DNA of 64,000 nt from Bacillus sp. SORGH_AS_0510 (GCF_030818775.1 NZ_JAUTAU010000001.1:578001-642000), one strand, 5' to 3'. Numbered from the stretch's first letter, positions 26,763 through 35,126 are shown. Numbers and translations: made by a program. Notes: a model not told the origin generated them from the sequence alone.

Positions 26763-28202
26763 ATGAGTCTCGCCAAGAATTATATTTATAATATGATTTA
26801 CCAGATTTTCACTCTTATAATGCCACTAATAACTGTTCCGTATATTTCTAGGGTATTAGGAAGTAATGGAGTGGGTATTAATGCTTATACTTATTCCATT
26901 ATCCAATACTTTATATTATTTGGAACAATTGGAATTTCCCTATATGGTAATCGTGTAATTGCTTATGTAAGGGATAATAAGATGGAATTGAGCAGAACGT
27001 TTTGGGGAATATTCTATTTAAAATGTATAACAACTTTTTTTGCATTATTAATCTTTCTAATATTTTTATACTTTTCGAAGGAATATCAGAATATATTCCT
27101 TCTTCAGTCACTGTATTTAATTTCTGCAACTCTAGATATTTCATGGCTATTTATGGGTCTAGAAGATTTTAAAAAGACAGTTGTCCGAAATTTATTATTA
27201 AAGGTTTTAGGGGTTATTTGTGTATTTACTTTTGTTAAGAGCGCCTCAGATTTATGGAAGTACATTCTTATTCTAGCTTTAGCCCAACTAATAGGGCAAT
27301 TAACAATGTGGCTTTATTTACCCCAAACTGTAAATAGAATTAAAGTGAGATGGAACGATGTAAAAAAGCATTTTATGCCATCTTTATATTTATTTGTACC
27401 TCAAATAGCAGTTCAAGTTTATGTAGTCTTAAATAAAACAATGCTGGGTAGCATATCAAACACAACCGAAGTTGGTTACTTTGATAATTCTGAAAAAATT
27501 ACAAAGATGGCTTTAGCAGTTGTTACTGCTATGGGAGTTGTGATGTTACCGAGGATTTCCAATACCTTTGCTAAAGGAGATATGAAAAAGGTAAAAGACT
27601 ACCTCTATCAAACCTTTGAATTTGCATCATATCTATCTTTTCCAATGATGTTTGGTTTAGCTGGGATAGCAAATGAATTTACACCCTGGTTTTTTGGCCC
27701 TGGTTTTAGCAAAACGGGTATAATAATTGGTGTTATTAGTCCAATTATCGTTTTTATTGCTTGGAGTAATGTATTAGGACTACAGTATTTAATGCCTGTA
27801 GGCAAAGTAAAAGGGTACACTATTTCGGTATGTGCAGGTGCAGTAATTAATTTTATTTTAAACTTAATATTAATTAAGAATTATACATCTTTGGGTACGG
27901 CAATTGCAACTGTAGTTGCAGAGTTTGCAGTTACTGCAGTGCAATTATTTTGGATACGGAGAGATATTGAAATCCATAAATTATTTAACTCCACCTGGAA
28001 ATATTTAATTTCAAGTTTAACAATGTATTGTTTTTTACGAATTATTGGCCGACTATTAAATGCAGGATTAATTACGACTATTATACAAGTTATTGTGGGA
28101 TTTAGCATTTATATATTATTATTATTATTACTTAAGTCTAAGATAAATCAAAAGCTGTTGACCATTGGGTGGGGTATGGTTAGAGGAATTTTTAAGAATT
28201 AA
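26763..28202 (+). CDS. Polysaccharide flippase (Wzx, MOP superfamily)
   Basis: A 479-residue protein with 12-14 hydrophobic helices, starting MSLAKNYIYNMIYQIFTLIMPLITVPY. It has the family segment YISRVLGSNGVGINAYTYSIIQYF and NKTMLGSISNTTEVGYFDNSEKI. It moves undecaprenyl-linked repeat units across the membrane. It follows glf by 14 bp and is the last forward gene of the operon. The stretch from glf on is AT-richer than the glycosyltransferase genes before it, suggesting a different history. Confidence 0.93.
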   Translation: MSLAKNYIYNMIYQIFTLIMPLITVPYISRVLGSNGVGINAYTYSIIQYFILFGTIGISLYGNRVIAYVRDNKMELSRTFWGIFYLKCITTFFALLIFLIFLYFSKEYQNIFLLQSLYLISATLDISWLFMGLEDFKKTVVRNLLLKVLGVICVFTFVKSASDLWKYILILALAQLIGQLTMWLYLPQTVNRIKVRWNDVKKHFMPSLYLFVPQIAVQVYVVLNKTMLGSISNTTEVGYFDNSEKITKMALAVVTAMGVVMLPRISNTFAKGDMKKVKDYLYQTFEFASYLSFPMMFGLAGIANEFTPWFFGPGFSKTGIIIGVISPIIVFIAWSNVLGLQYLMPVGKVKGYTISVCAGAVINFILNLILIKNYTSLGTAIATVVAEFAVTAVQLFWIRRDIEIHKLFNSTWKYLISSLTMYCFLRIIGRLLNAGLITTIIQVIVGFSIYILLLLLLKSKINQKLLTIGWGMVRGIFKN

Positions 28203-28516
28203 TATTTAATGAATTAGAATAAATGACAAAGTTCTTTTTAATAAAATGAAGAATTAAAACAACCACCAATTTATTGAGGACTTTAAAAGAAGATTCCACT
28301 GGTTACTAGGGCGCACCCTTCTGTTTGATAAGTATCTAAAAAGCTGAAGGAACAGGAATGTCTCTCCTCATTAAATTAAGAAATCACACCACATTATTCA
28401 GTTTATTTAAGTTAATAATATTTCTCGGAAATCAAAAATAAAAACGCTGGTTCTAAAAAGCTAGAATAAATGACTTTTTAGAACCAGCGCCTACTAACTA
28501 GGAACCTATTGTTCTT
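28203..28516. other. Convergent gap between flippase and LCP genes
   Basis: No gene is seen. It contains the terminator at 28445-28489. A short inverted stretch (ACTGGTTACTAGGGCGC near 28300) has no recognised role. Confidence 0.4.
28445..28489 (-). terminator. Terminator of the LCP gene (possibly bidirectional)
   Basis: A perfect 16-bp stem (CGCTGGTTCTAAAAAG at 28445-28460 with its complement at 28474-28489). On the minus strand it is followed by TTTTATTTTTGA, a good U-rich tail. Confidence 0.8.
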
Positions 28517-29509
28517 TTATTGAAAATTGGAAGATATAATCTCATCAATTTTTTTCTGATCAATCACTAACTGATAGTTATGTGCTTTTAAGATATCATC
28601 ATATAGTTTTTTACCTTCACCGGGTATTTGGTGGTACGTTAGTTGTGTATTAGGATCGAAATCTTTAGCGGCAAATCCAAGACTCAGCATATCTGATGTT
28701 GACATATTAGTAGCAATGATAAAGTTAGGAATAGACTTTACTAAAGAAGGCAATTTAGTAATGTTACTAGGATCCAAAGCTTTTTTGGCGATTCCTTTTA
28801 ACGCTTCCTCTTGTAGTTGCTGACGGCCATATTCTCCGTTTTTAAGGGAGTAACGTTCATGGACTACTTCTGTAACCATCTTCCCATCAAAAGAATGTGC
28901 ACCTGCACTAATGATTTTTCCGGTATTTTCACCATACCAAGGATGTGTTAACTTTACTTCGAATGGAACATTCATATCAATGCCACCCACTGCATCTACC
29001 ATCGCTTGGAAACCGCTGTAATTCGTTTCTACATAATAGTTAATGGGAACACCCGTTAATTCTCCTATAGCTTTAACTGCTGCTTCTACGCCTTTCTGTG
29101 CTCCCTTTGTTGCTTGCATAATATACTGAACGCTTGTTATTTTTGTATATCCATATCCATCTAAATGGACACGGGTATCCCGTGGAATACTAATGGCATT
29201 GTACTTGTGCTTGTTTAGATCAACGTGAACAAGGACCATGGAGTCGGAATGGCCAATATTTTCACCTTTTCTTTCATCAGAACCAATAAGTAGTATATTA
29301 AATATAGGTTCTTTTATTTTATCAACATTCATCGTAGAATCTTTATCATTTGTTTTTCCTGTTGAAACTATAGGTACTGATGTGAAATGGTTTTTAGGCT
29401 GTAATTGGTAGTATTCATATCCAAAGGCAACCAGCCCAATTACAAAAATCCCTAATATACAATAACCGAAGATTTTCCACTTTCGACTTTTCTTTTTCTT
29501 TTTATCCAT
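28517..29509 (-). CDS. LytR-CpsA-Psr (LCP) family wall-polymer transferase
   Basis: A 330-residue type II membrane protein. After a lysine-rich start it has one transmembrane helix (about 13-35), then the LCP domain with NILLIGSDERKGENIGHSD, HSDSMVLVHVD, ISIPRDTRVHLDGYGYTKI and VHERYSLKNGEYGRQQLQEE. LCP enzymes attach teichoic acids or capsule to peptidoglycan. Its position convergent to the EPS operon suggests it anchors this polymer. The start at 29509 uses GGAGGAAC; the ATG at 29521 overlaps that site. Confidence 0.93.
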   Translation of the reverse strand: MDKKKKKSRKWKIFGYCILGIFVIGLVAFGYEYYQLQPKNHFTSVPIVSTGKTNDKDSTMNVDKIKEPIFNILLIGSDERKGENIGHSDSMVLVHVDLNKHKYNAISIPRDTRVHLDGYGYTKITSVQYIMQATKGAQKGVEAAVKAIGELTGVPINYYVETNYSGFQAMVDAVGGIDMNVPFEVKLTHPWYGENTGKIISAGAHSFDGKMVTEVVHERYSLKNGEYGRQQLQEEALKGIAKKALDPSNITKLPSLVKSIPNFIIATNMSTSDMLSLGFAAKDFDPNTQLTYHQIPGEGKKLYDDILKAHNYQLVIDQKKIDEIISSNFQ

Positions 29510-29778
29510 CTGTTCCTCCATAGTTGTAACGGTATGGACATATCTTAATATTTTTGGATAGTATCTTCAATAAATTCATTATAAATATGACGAATTCTAT
29601 TAAATAATGTTTCAGGAAAAATAGGAAAATGTTATTAAAAAGGAAAAAATATATAGTGTAGGAAGGTATCCTGTTACAACGAATTTTAGATGTATTAGTT
29701 GATTAATTTTTCCCAATATCATAAGTAATGATTTTTTACTTGTATAGTGTTTTTTTACTATTAATAATTAGAAAATGT

Positions 29779-29787
29779 TGGTATAAT
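29779..29787 (+). promoter_or_regulatory. Extended -10 promoter for riboswitch 1
   Basis: TGGTATAAT at 29779-29787, an extended -10 box about 25 bp upstream of the riboswitch. Confidence 0.6.
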
Positions 29788-29810
29788 GTGAGTAGATAGA
29801 CATAGTTCGT

Positions 29811-29896
29811 ACGAAAGGGCAAAGCCATTGAAAGATGGTGGCGCAAAACTACAGGGGCTAAGGTCATAATGACTACGTCAGCCAGTTACCGAATAT
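29811..29896 (+). ncRNA. Cyclic di-GMP-I (GEMM) riboswitch 1
   Basis: It carries the class I features: AAAGGGCAAAGCC at the start, a P2-type stem CCATTGAAAGATGG ending in a GAAA tetraloop, the GGCGCAAAACTACAGGGGCTAAGG block, and CAGCCAGTTACCGA at the end. After the aptamer, CCTTCCT (29902-29908) can pair with AGGAGGG (29930-29936), the ribosome binding site of the next ORF. Control is therefore probably at translation initiation. Confidence 0.9.
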
Positions 29897-29942
29897 GATC
29901 ACCTTCCTGCGAATTATGAACTCAATAATAGGAGGGCTATTT

Positions 29943-30068
29943 ATGTTAATTTTCGTTGGAGGCTTACTAATGGGTTCTTTTACTATGCTATTCATTATGA
30001 GTTTAATGGTGGCAGCCAAAAGGGGAGACCAACAAATAGAAGCATACTATCAAGAGAAAGCATACTAA
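29943..30068 (+). CDS. 41-aa membrane protein under a c-di-GMP riboswitch (DUF3789-like)
   Basis: ATG 29943 is preceded by AGGAGGG (29930-29936). The product has one hydrophobic helix (MLIFVGGLLMGSFTMLFIMS, residues 1-20) and a short polar tail (AAKRGDQQIEAYYQEKAY). The layout resembles DUF3789 small proteins, whose role is unknown. It is the only gene between riboswitch and terminator, so it should be the regulated product. A membrane-located small regulator of surface or motility functions is an inference. Confidence 0.75.
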   Translation: MLIFVGGLLMGSFTMLFIMSLMVAAKRGDQQIEAYYQEKAY

Positions 30069-30085
30069 AGATTGATATAATAGCT

Positions 30086-30114
30086 AAAGGAGAGCCGCTT
30101 GAGCTCTCCTTTTC
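30086..30114 (+). terminator. Terminator of the 41-aa gene
   Basis: AAAGGAGAGC/GCTCTCCTTT stem with a short CGCTTGA loop, merging into TTTT. Confidence 0.8.
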
Positions 30115-30131
30115 CAATTTTTCATGTATAT

Positions 30132-30245
30132 CTAAACTAGTAAACTCATGATTAATTTCACCCAACCGAAAAACGCCAGCCACAACGGAACACTGAGAGA
30201 TGTACCCCAAAATAAACCAACTAAAAGATTCCCCTGCTTATCCAT
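30132..30245 (-). CDS. 37-aa single-pass membrane protein
   Basis: On the minus strand ATG (30245) follows GGGGTGGATG. The product begins MDKQGNLLVGLFWGTSLSVP and ends in a hydrophobic helix with FFGWVKLIMSLLV. It is convergent with the riboswitch-controlled small membrane gene. A cre-like site lies about 70 bp upstream. The family is not recognised. Confidence 0.55.
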   Translation of the reverse strand: MDKQGNLLVGLFWGTSLSVPLWLAFFGWVKLIMSLLV

Positions 30246-30313
30246 ATCATCCACCCCTATTAGTAGATATAGCCAATTCTTATGTTTTTCAATTGTGTTT
30301 AGATAACTATAAG

Positions 30314-30327
30314 AGAAAACGCTTACA
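30314..30327 (-). promoter_or_regulatory. CcpA (cre)-like site
   Basis: AGAAAACGCTTACA differs from the cre consensus mainly at the first base. It lies upstream of the 37-aa minus-strand gene. Function is inferred from the match alone. Confidence 0.35.
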
Positions 30328-30611
30328 AAAGCAATGGGAGGGAATATCCAATTTAAACAATACGTAAATAGGACTAATGTTCGCCATTTGTACAGTATTT
30401 TTATCGATTCATAGCAAGATCAAAGCTTTCTATAAAGTGCTGTCACCGCTCGAAATATTTTGGTAAATGAAGACGGCCAAGGGGTGCTTTTCTAGTTTTG
30501 TAGATATTGTCACAGGCTGGATATGGTGCCTGTCACCACTCGAATTTTGTCGAAGAATGATAGGCCTTTATGTGGATTAATGGGTTTTGGTGCCAGCCCC
30601 CACCCGAATTA

Positions 30612-30698
30612 ACAAAGGAGTTGCCCATCGAAGCAAAGTCTGGCGAATTTGAACGTGTAGCTTTCGATAGTGTTGTCGAGGTGAAGGTTGGTAGTTAA
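30612..30698 (+). pseudogene. 3' fragment of a yolD-like gene
   Basis: About 87 bp match the end of the intact yolD gene at 37135-37473 (shared IEAKSGEFER and AFDSVV), down to the stop codon. The N-terminal three quarters are missing and replaced by GTGCC-type repeat sequence. Confidence 0.75.
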
Positions 30699-30752
30699 CA
30701 GTTAACTTGACCGGGTGCCTGTAACACCACTCAAGCCATATGGGCGATCCTT

Positions 30753-30929
30753 TTGAGATTAAAAGAGATAGAAATTAATCATACTACTAAACTAGAAATT
30801 GATATAATGGAACAAATAGGAAGATTTGCAATAGTGGTTTGTAATGGAAGGGCAAGGCTCTCTGAGTTGCCTAAACATGGTGAAACTAAAATTGTTACGC
30901 ATCAGGACAAAGTAAAAAGGGTGAAATGA
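30753..30929 (+). CDS. xtrA: XtrA-like phage-derived small protein
   Basis: A 58-residue frame from TTG 30753. The product contains RLKEIEINHTTKLEIDIM and RLSELPKHGETKIVTHQDKV, which resembles XtrA of the B. subtilis PBSX prophage-like element. The TTG lacks a strong ribosome site, and a stop codon 6 bp upstream excludes an earlier start. Its stop overlaps the next gene start (ATGATG), suggesting translational coupling. It looks like a prophage leftover retained with its neighbour. Confidence 0.55.
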   Translation: MRLKEIEINHTTKLEIDIMEQIGRFAIVVCNGRARLSELPKHGETKIVTHQDKVKRVK

Positions 30930-31663
30930 TGAAGGCGAAGATTTTTAAGATATTGAAAGAGTTGTTGAAGATATCAGGTGTATATTTATTATGTTCTGTA
31001 ACTGGTGGAGTTTTATCCTCTATATTTGATGAAATTCATGAAATAATAATGAGTATTTCTTCTTTAATATTTACATCATATTTTATTTTAAAAATATTAC
31101 CTGTATTTACTTGGTGGAATGATAAGACTGAGATTAGCAGGTTAAAAAAAGAATTAGCAACTAGAGAAATAAAATCATTGTATATGTGGTCTGGCAGTGA
31201 TGGTTTTGAATATTCTTTCTTCTATGAAATGTTAAAGGATGATGCACAACATGATGCATTTACCAATTTAAAATTAATAAAAACGAAAATAAAAAACAAA
31301 ATAGGATCAAATAAAAGTGATTATTATTTGTTGAAAAATTATATAGAGGCTAAGGAGAAAAATAGTCTATTAGAAAAGTATTATACTATTATTTTTGGAT
31401 TAATTGTTGCATTATTAACAACTGGCCTTTCAAAACTAATGACATCAAGTGAAGGTATTACCTTTATTTCAGATATCTTACTAAATACAAAGAAGCATAA
31501 GCCAGTTGAAAATTTCCAAATTGTTATTAATATTTTTAATGGTTTTATTTTTATAACCTCATTATTAATCTTTTCAATTAGTGAATTCACAAGGGAAAAA
31601 CGTAAATTGGAGCTTTTCAAAGGTATAATTGAAACAATTATTTTTGAAAAAGAAAATAGCTGA
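30929..31663 (+). CDS. Hypothetical multi-pass membrane protein
   Basis: A 244-residue protein with two hydrophobic helices near residues 10-60, a charged central domain of about 90 residues (KKELATREIKSLYMW, FFYEMLKDDAQHDAF, a KSDYYLLKNYIEAKEKN helix) and two further helices near 150-170 and 200-220. ATG 30929 has GGGTGA at suitable distance. Very AT-rich composition and coupling to an XtrA-like gene point to an acquired, perhaps phage-derived, cargo. No known family is recognised; a phage-exclusion role is speculative. Confidence 0.7.
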   Translation: MKAKIFKILKELLKISGVYLLCSVTGGVLSSIFDEIHEIIMSISSLIFTSYFILKILPVFTWWNDKTEISRLKKELATREIKSLYMWSGSDGFEYSFFYEMLKDDAQHDAFTNLKLIKTKIKNKIGSNKSDYYLLKNYIEAKEKNSLLEKYYTIIFGLIVALLTTGLSKLMTSSEGITFISDILLNTKKHKPVENFQIVINIFNGFIFITSLLIFSISEFTREKRKLELFKGIIETIIFEKENS

Positions 31664-31992
31664 GTTCTGCCAGTTCTCTGGATAACACAGGATGAATGGT
31701 TTTAGACCATCATTTGGTGCCTTTTTTAACTCCAGTGCCTGTCACCACCCGATTATGTCGAGAATGATATACCTTAATGTGGATTTTTAGTGATTGAATG
31801 AAGTTGTAACTGAATATTTTTGGGGTGCTGAATGGTTGTTGCGTATCATCCGTTTAGGGAGAAAGGGATAATCCGAACCGTCAGGGAAAAATGTGATTCT
31901 CAAATGAGTGAGGGGAGGGTTCTGGTAACTTTGTAAGGAATATCTATAAGCCATAGACCGCCCCTATGGTTTCTTAGTAATCAATGTAATAT
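31664..31992. other. Gene-poor gap with degenerate repeats
   Basis: Contains a GTGCCTGTCACCACCCG repeat copy (31732-31755) and a decayed GGTTCTGGT...CCGCCCC palindrome (31915-31975). A possible 34-codon frame at 31830-31934 is too weak to call. Confidence 0.4.
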
Positions 31993-32343
31993 TTAGTTAA
32001 ACCTATTGGTCATGTATGGTTTGATAAGTGTAAATCTGATAGAGAAGTTTAGCGACTTTATTAAACTCCATAATTTATATTCTATGTTCGTTAATTTTAC
32101 AATTACCCGTCTCAATTCTTCAGTTAGTAGCTTGTTTAATTGCTCATTCTGTTCAATACGTTCTTCGTTCTGTTCGATTAGTTTTGCTAATGCTAAGAAT
32201 AAAAACCCGCTTATTAGGCTACTTAATGCGGTGAATAAGCTTGCAATTGCAGTAGTGTCGTTGTATGTATTAAATGCCACGATAAGACCAACAACCCCTA
32301 CTACTAATATAAAGAAAGCTATAGATTTAATTAATTTGCTCAT
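31993..32343 (-). CDS. Small membrane protein with coiled coil (116 aa)
   Basis: Two hydrophobic helices (residues about 6-24 and 31-54) are followed by a glutamate/asparagine-rich coiled coil (LIEQNEERIEQNEQLNKLL) and a basic tail. It starts with ATG at 32343 behind a weak GGGGAAAA site. The antisense frame of equal length is a shadow, as its product has no comparable organisation. The family is unknown. Confidence 0.6.
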   Translation of the reverse strand: MSKLIKSIAFFILVVGVVGLIVAFNTYNDTTAIASLFTALSSLISGFLFLALAKLIEQNEERIEQNEQLNKLLTEELRRVIVKLTNIEYKLWSLIKSLNFSIRFTLIKPYMTNRFN

Positions 32344-32691
32344 GATTTTCCCCTAACTGTCTATTTTTATTAATTATACAATACTATATGCTTATTTTAT
32401 ACGGGTAGGAAGAAATACAGTGATATCAGTGCCTGGTCACGATTCTGTCGCCACCCGAATTTTCTCGACAATCTTTTGGCAGATTTCGCGGCAAGGATTC
32501 CCGTGCCTGTCACCGCCCTAATCTTTGTATCGTTGTCCAACATTTTTCCTAGTATATCTGTAAAGGTAGAAGGAGGAACTTCTAGGATCCTCGCTAGTTT
32601 CATCTTGTGTTTTCTGTTTCTCCATACGTAACCTTACGATTAATTTCCCAATGTAATTTCTCCTTTTTAAGACCATTATCGATTGTTTCCC
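32344..32691. other. Gap with repeats and a possible gene remnant
   Basis: Two GTGCC-type repeat copies (32428-32470, 32499-32525). A minus-strand open frame with KLARILEVPPSTFTDILGKM (32520-32603) may be a decayed helix-turn-helix gene but lacks a plausible continuation. Confidence 0.35.
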
Positions 32692-33186
32692 TTAGAAAGC
32701 ATGGTTTAGTTCAGAGGCTTTTCTTAATTTCTGTAATGCCCCTATCTTCCATTGCTTCACGGCTGAAACAGACACGTTTTCTTGAACCGCCAAATCCTTT
32801 GTGGTTTGATCATGAAGGATGACACCCATCACCCATTTGGTTTCTTTTTCTGTCAGTCCATGGCAATAAGAAAGCAGGATCTCAGCATCAAAAGGGGTGT
32901 CCGGATTGTGGTCCTGTACGGTTTCCCAATACTCTTCTTTTGGATAAGTGAGCATGGTCTCATCCTTATTCTTTTGGTTCAGTTCCATTAGGAGTTTCCC
33001 TTTTATATAGGTGTATGCATAGTTGGTGAAGCTTCCCTTTTCTGGGTTAAAGCGCTTGTCTGCCTCCCAAAGGCCAATTAATGCTGTTTGATAGAATTCC
33101 TCCAGGTTGCGGTAAAGATGAAGAGAGTGCATGATTTTATGAATCATAGGGTTATACTGCTCGACTAATTGATTAAAGCTATCCAT
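32692..33186 (-). CDS. Sigma-70 family RNA polymerase sigma factor
   Basis: A 164-residue sigma factor of alternative type. Region 2 includes MIHKIMHSLHLYRNLEEFYQ, GLWEADKRFNPEKGSFTNYAYTYI (region 2.3-2.4-like). Region 4 is near the C-terminus (LTEKETKWVMGVILHDQTTK, ENVSVSAVKQWKIGALQKLR). The start at 33186 uses GAAAGGAT; the frame opens nine codons earlier. No anti-sigma gene is adjacent. ComK lies 1.4 kb away on the same strand, so a role in competence or late-stage gene control is possible. Confidence 0.85.
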   Translation of the reverse strand: MDSFNQLVEQYNPMIHKIMHSLHLYRNLEEFYQTALIGLWEADKRFNPEKGSFTNYAYTYIKGKLLMELNQKNKDETMLTYPKEEYWETVQDHNPDTPFDAEILLSYCHGLTEKETKWVMGVILHDQTTKDLAVQENVSVSAVKQWKIGALQKLRKASELNHAF

Positions 33187-33394
33187 TGCTGGATCCTTTC
33201 GGGACAGCATGCTACCGGTTTATTCCTAGGTAGCTTAAAGATATCGAGAATAAAGGATTTAATCGAATGAAGCTTCTTCATTTTTGAAACGGAAAAGGGG
33301 AGGAAAAGAGTCATTTTTGGCATCAAAAAACAAATTTCAAGCTGCTTTTTGCTATTTTGGGCAGATTTTATATGGATTTGTGGAGGAGACCAGG

Positions 33395-33816
33395 GGGACG
33401 GTTCTGGTGGCTTTTACTCTTTGAGAGATGTTATACCAAATCCATGGGTTGCTTTCTCTGTAGATACTGGCAACTCTCGACAATTTTTTTGCTGTTTTTC
33501 CGTAAGAAGCAAATGATAGCAAGTACTCATACATCTACTAACTAAACGTTTGTTTACTATCGGATTAGGGGGAAGGAAAGGGAAAGAAGTCGACTAGTGA
33601 GAAATAACTACTATGTTGTTGAATAAGAAGGAAACCCGCGGTAGGATGTTCGACAATTTTTTTTTGCGCTTGATGTGCTGAAAATTGCCCTATCATGGAG
33701 TTTGTGCTCGTTTTAATTAATCGATTAATTAGTATAGTTAATAGGGAAAATGTGTGAATATTGACGAAAGGGGCGGTTCTCCTGGTTGGGGAAAACCAGA
33801 AGAACCGTCCCTATGG
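33395..33816. repeat. Two-half-unit intergenic element, copy A, within a 0.4-kb direct repeat
   Basis: TCGACA at 33477 lies 70 bp before the palindrome centre at 33547, and TCGACA at 33650 lies 72 bp before the centre at 33722. The second palindrome, TAATTAATC/GATTAATTA (33714-33731), is perfect. A GGGGCGGTTCTCCTGGTT inverted pair (33771-33811) ends the copy. The whole stretch is about 90% identical to 37511-37922. Confidence 0.85.
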
Positions 33817-33820
33817 TAGT

Positions 33821-34087
33821 TTATTCTGTTTCGTCTTCGCTGTCTAAGAAGGTATCGAAATCGATATTCTCGGTTGCTTTTTTGACTAGGTACTCTGGTG
33901 TTACTTCTAGGACAATGGATAGCTTAACAATGGTTGTGAGGGAGGGACTTTTTAAGTTTCTTTCCATTTCACTTATGTAGGAACGATCCAGTTCACTTCC
34001 AAGTGCCACTTCCTCTTGGGATAGCCCACGTTCTTTTCTAATCGTTTTTAACGCTTCACCAATATAAATGATCTTATCATCTTTCAA
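33821..34087 (-). CDS. XRE-family helix-turn-helix regulator (88 aa)
   Basis: A compact DNA-binding protein. The HTH spans residues about 8-65 (ALKTIRKERGLSQEEVALGS, LDRSYISEMERNLKSPSLTT). An acidic tail follows (FLDSEDETE). It resembles SinR/Xre-like single-domain repressors. It sits in a minus-strand cluster with a second XRE protein and ComK. Confidence 0.85.
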   Translation of the reverse strand: MKDDKIIYIGEALKTIRKERGLSQEEVALGSELDRSYISEMERNLKSPSLTTIVKLSIVLEVTPEYLVKKATENIDFDTFLDSEDETE

Positions 34088-34169
34088 AGGAAAATCTCCT
34101 TTTTAAGACCATTACATAATTAGTGCTATATTTACTCCACGGGCTATAGCCTACAAAACATAAATAAAT

Positions 34170-34213
34170 GGGGACAGTCCCCCGGCGCTTTAGCGCAGCG
34201 GGGGACTGTCCCT
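34170..34213. repeat. GGGGACAGTCCCC palindrome repeat
   Basis: Box pair 34170-34182 and 34200-34212 around GCGCTTTAGCGC, lying just past the end of the XRE gene at 34218. Confidence 0.8.
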
Positions 34214-34217
34214 CCCT

Positions 34218-34445
34218 TTATACGTCTGAATTTTCCAGTTGTGCGATGAGTTCAGATGCTTTGATTCCTAGCTGTGAGGCAATGATGAAGATGGTTCCAA
34301 GGCTTGGTTCTTGGATGTTTCTTTCTAGTTTACTCACATAGGAAATGCTGAGCGAACAATCTGAAGCAAAGTCTTGCTGAGTGATGGCCATTGCCTTTCG
34401 ATACTTTTTTAGTAATTTTCCAAAATATTTTCTTCTATGCTTCAT
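34218..34445 (-). CDS. XRE-family helix-turn-helix regulator (75 aa)
   Basis: HTH motif KYRKAMAITQQDFASDCSLS followed by ISYVSKLERNIQEPSLGTIF. The N-terminus is basic (MKHRRKYFGKLLKKY). The start at 34445 has GGGGG 8 bp upstream; an in-frame ATG five codons earlier has no ribosome site. It is only moderately similar to the neighbouring XRE protein, so this is probably not a recent duplication. Confidence 0.82.
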   Translation of the reverse strand: MKHRRKYFGKLLKKYRKAMAITQQDFASDCSLSISYVSKLERNIQEPSLGTIFIIASQLGIKASELIAQLENSDV

Positions 34446-34556
34446 TTTTATTGCCCCCATTAAAATATCTTGCTCTTTATTATATTTAATCCATCTTTAC
34501 GATTGTTATATCAGGATAGTAAAAACTCAATATGGTATAAGTTGGTAGTTGGTGTG

Positions 34557-35126
34557 TTAGCCTTGCTTTTTATGCCAAGTGTCAAAGTTGTATTTGCCAT
34601 TTTTCAGTTTGGTTAATTGATGTGGTTTTTTCGGTTCGTGGTGAAAGGTCATGGGGTTATGGGTGTTGCCTCTATCTTTTGATAGCTTCCATAGTTGTAG
34701 GGCGGTCTGCATTCTGCTATTAAAGGAATGTAATCTTAAATCAACAATGATAGAAATACCATTACTTAGTTCTACTTCCGTCTTGTAGCCAATCCTTTTC
34801 GTTTTAACAATATGCTGAGGGTTAAACCAGATACAATCATCTTTTTGCGTGGAGCTAATTGGGAACAAACATACATCTTGATAAGGATTCACGATTACTG
34901 GGCATAATCGGATGTCACCAAGAATGTCTTTGGCCCCTATATAGGCACCGTTTAGGTTATAACTTATGTATTTTAATGTATCGTCCATTAGTTGGATGGG
35001 TGTTCTTTCTACTAATAGAGACTCGCGGCCGATCATTACGCGGGAACAAAGTCTGCCGTTTGCGTCATATTCTCCTACCATCATAATAATATTCCGATCA
35101 ATAAGATAAAACGTTTGAAATGTCAT
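34557..35126 (-). CDS. comK: ComK-family competence transcription factor
   Basis: A 189-residue protein with the ComK layout: GEYDANGRLCSRVMIGRESL at the start, SYNLNGAYIGAKDILG (ComK has SSYAGRKAGT here), CPVIVNPYQDVCLFPISSTQ, CIWFNPQHIVKTKR, the NGISIIVDLRLHSFNSRMQTA region and a basic tail. ComK opens DNA-uptake gene promoters by binding paired AT-boxes. The start at 35126 follows AGGGGAG. Many Bacillaceae carry two ComK genes; whether this is the main or second copy cannot be told here. Confidence 0.87.
   Translation of the reverse strand: MTFQTFYLIDRNIIMMVGEYDANGRLCSRVMIGRESLLVERTPIQLMDDTLKYISYNLNGAYIGAKDILGDIRLCPVIVNPYQDVCLFPISSTQKDDCIWFNPQHIVKTKRIGYKTEVELSNGISIIVDLRLHSFNSRMQTALQLWKLSKDRGNTHNPMTFHHEPKKPHQLTKLKNGKYNFDTWHKKQG

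Larger units (their letters stand above)
30246..30752. repeat. Gap with GTGCCTGTCACC repeats and a cre-like site
   Basis: Degenerate copies of a GGTGCCTGTCACCACTCGAATT-type repeat occur near 30450, 30527, 30589 and 30714. Related copies are at 31732, 32428, 32499, 37961, 62923 and 63449. One abuts a YolD fragment (30612-30698). Otherwise this stretch holds the cre-like site at 30314 and no gene. Confidence 0.6.

Noticed and set aside
30612..30698. Functional small gene at the YolD fragment
   Set aside because: Only the last 28 codons of the family are present and there is no start with ribosome site.
32006..32356. Plus-strand 116-codon frame opposite the 116-aa membrane protein
   Set aside because: The minus-strand product has clear helices and a coiled coil; the plus-strand product is the complement of these.
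32397..32603. 68-codon minus-strand frame with an HTH-like segment
   Set aside because: Runs through GTGCC-type repeats and has no convincing domain or ribosome site; at most a remnant.
33352..33545. Short frames inside the repeat element on both strands
   Set aside because: They are not kept in the near-identical copy at 37511-37700.
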